This document shows, in pieces, positions 49,942 through 56,160 of a DNA stretch of 64,000 bases; the stretch's first letter is position 1, and the number at the start of each line of letters is the position of its first letter. The position numbers and the translations under genes were made by a program. The DNA is taken from the NCBI GenBank assembly GCA_021323165.1, contig JAJTCJ010000022.1:1-64000 (forward strand). The letters run 5' to 3'. The notes beneath the pieces were generated by a model, which was not told where the DNA came from, ran no database searches, and was given only the letters and a program-made list of their open reading frames with translations. The stretch is from Bacteroidota bacterium. GTDB taxonomy: Bacteria > Bacteroidota > Bacteroidia > 2-12-FULL-35-15.

Positions 49942-51342
49942 TTACGAAACGATTGAATTACCTTCATTAATCCACTCACTCATACCTCCTGAATAATTTG
50001 ACACATTCTTATACCCTTTTTTAGCTAACAGGGAATAAGCAATTGCAGCTCTGGCTCCACTTTGGCAATGAATGACAACTTTTTTGTCCTTGCTGATCTT
50101 ATCCAAATTATCAAGAATAGTTCCTACAAAAACATGCTTTGCTCCAGCTATATGGCCTGCGTTAAATTCTGTTGCGTTACGTACATCAATTATTTCCAAA
50201 TCCTTGTCTTTAAGCAAGGGCTTAAATTCAGACAGAGTAATAACTTTTGCTTTTTCTAAATTTCCACCTGATTCTAGCCAGGAGTTGGTAGATGGTATAT
50301 AGCCATAAATATTATCTAAGCCAACCCGCATCAGTTTTCGGGTAAGGTCATCTAATTGCGATTCATCTGCCAATAAAATAAACTGCTCTTCGTAGTTTAA
50401 AAACCATCCCGCCCAGGTAGCAAAGGAATTGTTACCTTCTATATTAATGCTACCGGGAATAAATCCTGCTGCAAAATCAGCTTTTGCCCTTGCGTCAATT
50501 ACTTTTATTCCCTTTGCAATTGCTTCTTTTAATTCAGCTGCAGATAATTGTTTCAACTTTGGAACGGAAGTAAGCAAAGGTCTTTCTGTTTTATTAAGGG
50601 TTTTCATTTTCGCAAAATACTTTGGCGGTTCCGGCTGATCTGTCAATAGATATTTTATAAAACCTTTTTCATCTTTATCGTATTGAAAAGCCCAATTTCT
50701 GGCTTTTTCGTAACCTACAGTTGTACTTGGTACTGATCCAAGAGATTTACCACAAGCCGATCCAGCACCATGACCGGGCCATACCTGAATAAAATCAGAC
50801 AGGGCATCAAATTTCTTAATGGAGTCATACATTTGTTTAGCACCAATTTCCTGAGTACCTTTCATTCCGGCTGCCTTTTCTAAAAGATCGGGTCTTCCTA
50901 CATCACCAACAAATACAAAATCACCGGTAAACAACATTACAGGTTCCATACTTGCAGGAGTATCTGTAAGCAAAAGGCTGATACTTTCAGGAGTATGTCC
51001 GGGTGTATGTAGTATCTCGAATAATAGATTACCTAACTTAATTACATCTTTATCTTTGACTCCCTTATGAGGGAATTCGTATTCCCATCCTTCACCACCT
51101 TCGTCAGATAAATACATATCTGCTCCTGTTAAAGCAGCTAATTCTCTCGAACCTGCTAAGAAATCAGCATGAATATGAGTTTCAAAAATATGAGTGATTT
51201 TCATATTATTTTGTTTTGCAATTTCGATATAGGTGTCTACATCTCGTTTAGCATCAATAACTGCGGCTACTCCAGATTTTTGACAGCCAATAAAATAACT
51301 GGCTTGTGCAAGGCTCTTATCGTAAATGTGTTGAAAAAACAT
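49942..51342 (-). CDS. MBL-fold hydrolase fused to two rhodanese domains (persulfide-dioxygenase/ETHE1-like)
   Basis: THIHADFLAGSRELA, LHTPGHTPESISLLL, FTGDFVFVGDVGRPDL, QVWPGHGAGSACGKSL; C-terminal rhodaneses, last with active-site VIHCQSGARAA. Confidence 0.93.
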   Translation of the reverse strand: MFFQHIYDKSLAQASYFIGCQKSGVAAVIDAKRDVDTYIEIAKQNNMKITHIFETHIHADFLAGSRELAALTGADMYLSDEGGEGWEYEFPHKGVKDKDVIKLGNLLFEILHTPGHTPESISLLLTDTPASMEPVMLFTGDFVFVGDVGRPDLLEKAAGMKGTQEIGAKQMYDSIKKFDALSDFIQVWPGHGAGSACGKSLGSVPSTTVGYEKARNWAFQYDKDEKGFIKYLLTDQPEPPKYFAKMKTLNKTERPLLTSVPKLKQLSAAELKEAIAKGIKVIDARAKADFAAGFIPGSINIEGNNSFATWAGWFLNYEEQFILLADESQLDDLTRKLMRVGLDNIYGYIPSTNSWLESGGNLEKAKVITLSEFKPLLKDKDLEIIDVRNATEFNAGHIAGAKHVFVGTILDNLDKISKDKKVVIHCQSGARAAIAYSLLAKKGYKNVSNYSGGMSEWINEGNSIVS

Positions 51343-51388
51343 AGTTTATTTTTTTAAAGGTTTATAATTACTTGTGTGTTTTATATAT

Positions 51389-51433
51389 CAAAGGTATTGT
51401 GTTATTAATCCATTAACGGTAACATTTATTACA
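51389..51433 (-). promoter_or_regulatory. Crp/Fnr-type operator plus -7 box upstream of the MBL-rhodanese operon
   Basis: On +: CAAAGGTA (TACCTTTG on -) 51389-51396, 16-nt spacer, TTAACGGTAACATTTATTACA 51413-51433. Confidence 0.72.
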
Positions 51434-51454
51434 CTTTGCGATCTGGTAAATTGA

Positions 51455-51471
51455 GTGTAACCTTTGTTACA
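51455..51471. promoter_or_regulatory. Candidate auxiliary Crp/Fnr palindrome
   Basis: TGTAAC-CTTT-GTTAC(A) inverted repeat between the tauE-like stop and the MBL promoter. Confidence 0.5.
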
Positions 51472-51476
51472 ATTTG

Positions 51477-52274
51477 TTACTTTAGGAGCGTTTCTTTTAT
51501 AATGATATAAACGCCCATAATTAGCACAAACCAACCAAATATGGGTTTAAGTTTTGCGCCATCAATTTTTTTGGAAAGGTAAATCCCTATAAAAATTCCA
51601 ACGGTTGCAAAAGCAGATACTATCGATAACAGACCCCAATCGATGACAGTTTCTCCTCCTTCACCAAAAAAACCAATTAGTGATTTTGCGGCTATAATAA
51701 CTAATGATGTGCCAACCGCCTCCTTCATAGGAAGCTTAGATAAAAGGACTAATGCAGGAATAATTAAGAATCCACCGCCAGCTCCAACTAATCCGGTAAT
51801 TATACCAACCATAGCACCTTCAATTAATATTACAGGATAGTTAAATTTTTGTGGGCCGAAATACTCTTCTTTTTTCTTTTTTTCTTTTCGAATCATTGTA
51901 AAAGATGCAATAACCATAAGTATGGCAAAAAGCAACATCATTAAAATACTTTTGGTAACAATAAAAGTTCCTACAGTAAAAACTTCTTTTGGAATTGCAG
52001 GGACAATATAAGCCCTTGTTAAGAACACAGTTACAATTGATGGAACTCCAAAAACCACAGCTGTTTTAATATTTACCAAACCTTTTCGGAAATAAGTAAC
52101 TGAACCAATTGCAGCGGTAAATCCTACAATAAATAGCGAATAAGCAGTTGCTGCTATCGCATCAACTGCTAAAAGATATACTAATACGGGAACGGTTAAA
52201 ATGCTACCCCCACTACCAATAAGTCCTAATGAGATTCCAATTAAAATAGATGCGATGTAACCAATTATTTCCAT
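51477..52274 (-). CDS. TauE/SafE family sulfite exporter-like membrane protein
   Basis: 265 aa; IGLIGSGGSILTVPVLVYLL and GLVGAGGGFLIIPALVLLSKLPMKEAVGTSL repeats. Confidence 0.93.
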   Translation of the reverse strand: MEIIGYIASILIGISLGLIGSGGSILTVPVLVYLLAVDAIAATAYSLFIVGFTAAIGSVTYFRKGLVNIKTAVVFGVPSIVTVFLTRAYIVPAIPKEVFTVGTFIVTKSILMMLLFAILMVIASFTMIRKEKKKKEEYFGPQKFNYPVILIEGAMVGIITGLVGAGGGFLIIPALVLLSKLPMKEAVGTSLVIIAAKSLIGFFGEGGETVIDWGLLSIVSAFATVGIFIGIYLSKKIDGAKLKPIFGWFVLIMGVYIIIKETLLK

Positions 52275-52300
52275 TTTGTGTTCGATTTTTAATTATGACA

Positions 52301-52345
52301 CAAAGGTGAAGTGATAAAAACCATTTAACGGTTACATTTGTTACA
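52301..52345 (-). promoter_or_regulatory. Crp/Fnr-type operator plus -7 box upstream of the TauE/SafE gene
   Basis: On +: CAAAGGTG (CACCTTTG on -) 52301-52308, 16-nt spacer, TTAACGGTTACATTTGTTACA 52325-52345. Confidence 0.72.
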
Positions 52346-52488
52346 ATTCAATTATTTGTAAAAGGAGTTGTTAATTGTATAAATGATCATTAGTTTTTAA
52401 GTCCAGTCAAAAGTTCAATAACAATAGGTTGTTTAATGTTTAAATCCTGGTTTTGCACTTTTACTTTTCAAGAGCTATTGATTTACTT

Positions 52489-52845
52489 TTATTTGTTAAC
52501 CAATTCCACAAATTTTACCTGGAAGGATAAAAATCTTGGCTCTGGTGCATGCATAAGAATTAGAGGAACAGAGATCGCAAATAAACAACCAATAACAAGC
52601 AGATTTTTTCTGCCAACTTAATTTGTTAACGAACCGGTAAAATAGTTAGTGACAGCTTTAATAATTCCAAAAACAACAATGAAAGAAAGGATAGCTGTTT
52701 TGGCTGCAATATGAAATTCCGATTCAGCTATCTTTGGAAGTATTGACCTCTCAAGTCCTACCATGCCACCCACAAAGGCATTGTTGATTACAAGCAAGGT
52801 AAACTGCTTCCAATTTTCTTTAAGACCAGGATTTATATTATCCAT
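52489..52845 (-). pseudogene. MFS transporter N-terminal remnant interrupted by an in-frame TAA
   Basis: MDNINPGLKENWKQFTLLVINNAFVGGMVGLERSILPKIAE...VTNYFTGSLTN-[TAA 52618-52620]-VGRKNLLVIGCLFAISVPLILMHAPEP..., same frame on both sides of the stop. Confidence 0.75.
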
Positions 52846-52893
52846 TGAAAATATTTCTAACGTAAAATTACCTTCAATAGGAATCAAACCACT

Positions 52894-52985
52894 TTACATA
52901 TGATAAGAAACTACTTTTGCCCTGATACGATTTAGGCTCACAGGAGTAATACCGAGATAAGATGCGATGTATTTTAAAAGGACTC
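52894..52985 (-). pseudogene. C-terminal fragment of a Crp/Fnr family regulator
   Basis: Minus-strand translation LLKYIASYLGITPVSLNRIRAKVVSYHM* matches the Crp HTH recognition region (IASYLGITPxSLSRIR). Confidence 0.65.
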
Positions 52986-53121
52986 GTTTAAGCACAGCCG
53001 GTTCCTCTTACTAAGATTTCGTCAGCAGTGTGACAAGAAAAAACAGGGCATTTGAACCTCTGAGATGAACTTTATAATTACAGAAATCGCCCTAACCAAG
53101 GGCGATTTTGCTTTAATAAAA

Positions 53122-53159
53122 AAGGGACTTAGTTCACTTTTTGAGCCTAAGTCCCTTTC
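53122..53159 (-). terminator. Hairpin(s) downstream of tRNA-Ser
   Basis: GGGACTTAG...CTAAGTCCC stem; a second hairpin AAATCGCCCT-AACC-AAGGGCGATTT lies at 53085-53110. Confidence 0.55.
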
Positions 53160-53161
53160 AG

Positions 53162-53248
53162 CGGAGAGGGCGGGATTCGAACCCGCGATACCCTTGCGAG
53201 TATACAAACTTTCCAGGCTTGCTCGTTCGGCCACTCTGACACCTCTCC
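53162..53248 (-). tRNA. tRNA-Ser (anticodon GGA)
   Basis: Minus strand: GGAGAGGTGTCAGAGTGGCCGAACGAGCAAGCCTGGAAAGTTTGTATACTCGCAAGGGTATCGCGGGTTCGAATCCCGCCCTCTCCG; acceptor stem, long variable arm, T-loop GGTTCGAATCC. Confidence 0.95.
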
Positions 53249-53324
53249 GTGTAAATAATATCCTCGCGCGTGCGGGCTCATTTCGTCTAAAATTCAACAC
53301 AAACTTTCTCCCGCACGTGCGGGA

Positions 53325-53352
53325 CTCGTTCGGCCACTCTGACACCTCTCCG
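53325..53352 (-). repeat. Partial duplicate of the tRNA-Ser 5' region
   Basis: CTCGTTCGGCCACTCTGACACCTCTCCG is identical to 53222-53249, offset 103 bp. Confidence 0.9.
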
Positions 53353-53546
53353 GAATCGGGATGCAAATGTAACAATTTTTTACGTTTACTTAAAGGAAAT
53401 CTTAGCTATTCCAGACTCTTAACGCAGTTAGATTAAGATCCTATGAAAATAGCCAACCTCTCATAAGTTTGGAAAAGTGTGAATAATGCAAGTAAATTTA
53501 AAAGTAATATAACTTTCAATGGGTGTTGCAGAGCCATCTTTGCACC

Positions 53547-55520
53547 ATGAAAAAATCATTTTTACTTTTTGCCTTAATGATAAATATTACTGCTGTTTCT
53601 GCTCAGAACACTAAAAGCTTTAACGATAAATTCAATCGTGCAAAGGAAGTTTACGCAGCCGGAGATTATTTTGAAGCCCTTCCGATCTACTTGGAATTAT
53701 ACCGATCCGACACTAATAACGCTAACATAAATTTCCTGGTTGGTCAATCTTATCTGAAAGCCAGAGGTGGAAAAGCAAGAGCAATTCCTTATCTTGAAAA
53801 AGCCTCCAAATCTGTTTCACCAGAATATCACGAAGGATACTCTGAAGAGAGAAGAGCTCCGATCCTTACATATAAATTACTGGCCGATGCTCAGCATCAG
53901 CACTCAGAATTCGATAAAGCAATCCTGACTTATGGCTTGTATAAGGACGCAATGAAAGCAAACAGAAAAAAAGATAAAGAAAATCTGAAAGATGCTGACC
54001 GCAAAATTGTAATGTGTCAGACAGCAAATGTTTTAAAAGCCACTCCCGTGAAAATAAAAATTGAGAACATGGGTAAAGCGCTTAATTCACCTTATGGAGA
54101 TTACTCTCCGGTGTTATCAGCGGACCAAACAACAATGATTTTTACTTCGAGAAGGAAAGAAAGTACCGGTGGAGAAACATATGATGGAGGCAGATTTTTT
54201 GAGGATATTTATATTTCAAATTATAAATCAGGTGAATGGTCAGTAGCCGAAAATATTGGAAAGCCAATTAATACTAATGAAAATGAAGCTTCGGTAGGAG
54301 TATCTCCTGATGGCCAGCAGATCCTTGTTTATAAAGATGATAATGGTGACGGTAATATCTATTCAACCACATTGGATGGAGATGTATGGTCAGAACCGGT
54401 GAAGCTTAATTCAAATATTAATAGCTCTCATTGGGAACCAAGCGCTTTTATTTCAGCGGATGGATTTACATTGTATTTTTCCAGTAATCGTCCGGGAGGC
54501 TTTGGCGGCCGCGATCTTTACATAAGTGAAAAAACAGATAAAGGTGAATGGGGTAAAGCAGTTAATATGGGCGCGGTGATTAATTCTCCATACGATGAGG
54601 ATGCACCTTTTATACATCCTGATGGCATAACATTATTCTACAGTTCTAACGGACATACAACCATGGGTGGTTTTGACATTTTCTACAGCTCGTTATCTGA
54701 TGAAGGTAAATGGTTAGCGCCTGTGAATGTCGGTTTTCCTGTTAATTCACCTGAGGATGATATATTTTATGTTGTATCGCCTGATAAGACAAAAGCTTAC
54801 TATTCTTCATTTAAAGAAGGCGGCTTAGGAGAAAAAGATAATTACGTAATCACATTTTTGGATCAGAAACAGGCGCCTTTAACAATGCTGAAAGGTGTTG
54901 TTAATGATTCAGATGGAAAAGTTCCAAAAGGTATTGAGATCACTGTTACAAATAACGAAACTGGAAAAATTGTTGGTGTATATAAACCAAACAGCAAGAC
55001 GGGTCAATATTTATTCATTCTTACACCGGGAAAAAATTATAATATCTCTTATGATGCTGATGGGTATTTATTCTATTCTGAAAACAGACAGATTCCGAAA
55101 AAAACAAATTATTATGAAGTAAATAAAACAATTCAATTACCGCCAATTGTGGTTGGTGCTAAGATGGTGCTTAATAATATATTCTTTGATTTTGATAAAG
55201 CAACGCTTCGTCAGACTTCAAATGTAGAGTTGAATAATATCATGCGTTTCATGAATAAGTATCCAAAGGTAGTGGTTGAAATTTCCGGCTATACCGATTC
55301 GAAAGGTGCTGCTGATTACAACTTAAAGCTTTCTAAAGAACGTGCTGCCGCTGTGATAAATTATTTAATTGCAAAAGGAATTGCAAAAGAAAGAATGACT
55401 GCAATGGGATATGGAGAGTCTTCTCCTGACGCCCCTAATATGACCTCAGAAGGAGATGATAATCCTGAAGGACGTCAGCTTAACCGGAGAGTTGAATTGA
55501 AGATCATCGATATTAAATAA
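53547..55520 (+). CDS. OmpA-family protein with N-terminal TPR, PD40/WD40-like propeller, CarboxypepD-like domain and C-terminal OmpA (PorE-like architecture)
   Basis: Start MKKSFLLFALMINITAVSAQ; YSPVLSADQTTMIFTSRR, FSSNRPGGFGGRDLYISEK; OmpA NIFFDFDKATLRQTSNVELNNI...EISGYTDSKGAADYNLKLSKERAAAV. Confidence 0.9.
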   Translation: MKKSFLLFALMINITAVSAQNTKSFNDKFNRAKEVYAAGDYFEALPIYLELYRSDTNNANINFLVGQSYLKARGGKARAIPYLEKASKSVSPEYHEGYSEERRAPILTYKLLADAQHQHSEFDKAILTYGLYKDAMKANRKKDKENLKDADRKIVMCQTANVLKATPVKIKIENMGKALNSPYGDYSPVLSADQTTMIFTSRRKESTGGETYDGGRFFEDIYISNYKSGEWSVAENIGKPINTNENEASVGVSPDGQQILVYKDDNGDGNIYSTTLDGDVWSEPVKLNSNINSSHWEPSAFISADGFTLYFSSNRPGGFGGRDLYISEKTDKGEWGKAVNMGAVINSPYDEDAPFIHPDGITLFYSSNGHTTMGGFDIFYSSLSDEGKWLAPVNVGFPVNSPEDDIFYVVSPDKTKAYYSSFKEGGLGEKDNYVITFLDQKQAPLTMLKGVVNDSDGKVPKGIEITVTNNETGKIVGVYKPNSKTGQYLFILTPGKNYNISYDADGYLFYSENRQIPKKTNYYEVNKTIQLPPIVVGAKMVLNNIFFDFDKATLRQTSNVELNNIMRFMNKYPKVVVEISGYTDSKGAADYNLKLSKERAAAVINYLIAKGIAKERMTAMGYGESSPDAPNMTSEGDDNPEGRQLNRRVELKIIDIK

Positions 55521-55541
55521 TTTTTTGAATTATAAAAATGG

Positions 55542-55564
55542 AGTCCGGGCTATATGTCCGGACT
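55542..55564 (+). terminator. Rho-independent terminator
   Basis: AGTCCGG-gctatatgt-CCGGACT followed by TTCTTTTTT after the stop at 55520. Confidence 0.75.
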
Positions 55565-55710
55565 TTCTTTTTTAACTGAAAAAATTTCAGCGGTCCTTGA
55601 AAAATTGTCGCATTTTGACAGAAAAAATTAGTTAAAAGATGATTGGCAAAAAACTTGAAAGAGGGTTAATAAATTTATTGTTTAACTAATTATATAGGAG
55701 GAAACAAGCC

Positions 55711-56125
55711 ATGACACTCACAAAATGGAAAAAGCCCTCTAACGGGCATGAAAATGAATCACCGGTTAGGTATTCAAATCCTTTAGGAAATATCTGCTGT
55801 TCCAGCAGTAAACGTTTCAGAAACGGATGATGAATTTAATGTAGAACTTTCTGCTCCGGGGTTTAAAAAAGATGACTTTAAGATCGAATGTGATAATCAA
55901 ATGTTGACTATCTCAGGAGAGCATAAAATGGAAAATGAAAGTAAAGAAAAGACTTTCACCAGAAGAGAGTTTAATTATGGTTCATTCCGTAGAACATTTA
56001 CTTTGCCTGAAACAGTAAATGATGATAAAATAGATGCCAAATATGAAGATGGTATCTTAAAGATCCATTTACCTAAAAAGGAAGAGGCGAAAGCCAAACC
56101 TCCGAAAGAAATTAAGATATCGTAA
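55711..56125 (+). pseudogene. Hsp20/alpha-crystallin small heat-shock protein with frameshift between N-terminal and ACD parts
   Basis: RBS AGGAGG and ATG at 55711 give MTLTKWKKPSNGHENESPVRYSNPLGN...; the alpha-crystallin domain PAVNVSETDDEFNVELSAPGFKKDDFKIECDNQMLTISGEHKM...IHLPKKEEAKAKPPKEIKIS is in a different frame (open 55787-56125). Confidence 0.75.
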
Positions 56126-56126
56126 T

Positions 56127-56160
56127 AAAAAAAGATCCCGCATTAGGCGGGATCTTTTTT
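56127..56160. terminator. Bidirectional terminator between hsp20 and catalase
   Basis: AAAAAAAGATCCCGC-ATTA-GGCGGGATCTTTTTT. Confidence 0.85.

Noticed and set aside
52436-52621. 61-aa plus-strand ORF
   Set aside because: Antisense to the MFS pseudogene remnant; the minus-strand reading gives a recognisable MFS continuation.
43439-53352. A classical integrative element (ICE/IS) carrying the sulfur genes
   Set aside because: No integrase, transposase, relaxase or clean inverted termini were recognised. The tRNA-fragment repeat is suggestive only, and it matches the 5' rather than the usual 3' tRNA end.
53022-53436. 117-aa and 123-aa ORFs on both strands around the tRNA
   Set aside because: Their peptides ([35 protein letters not shown] etc.) are translations of the tRNA-Ser and its duplicate, not proteins.
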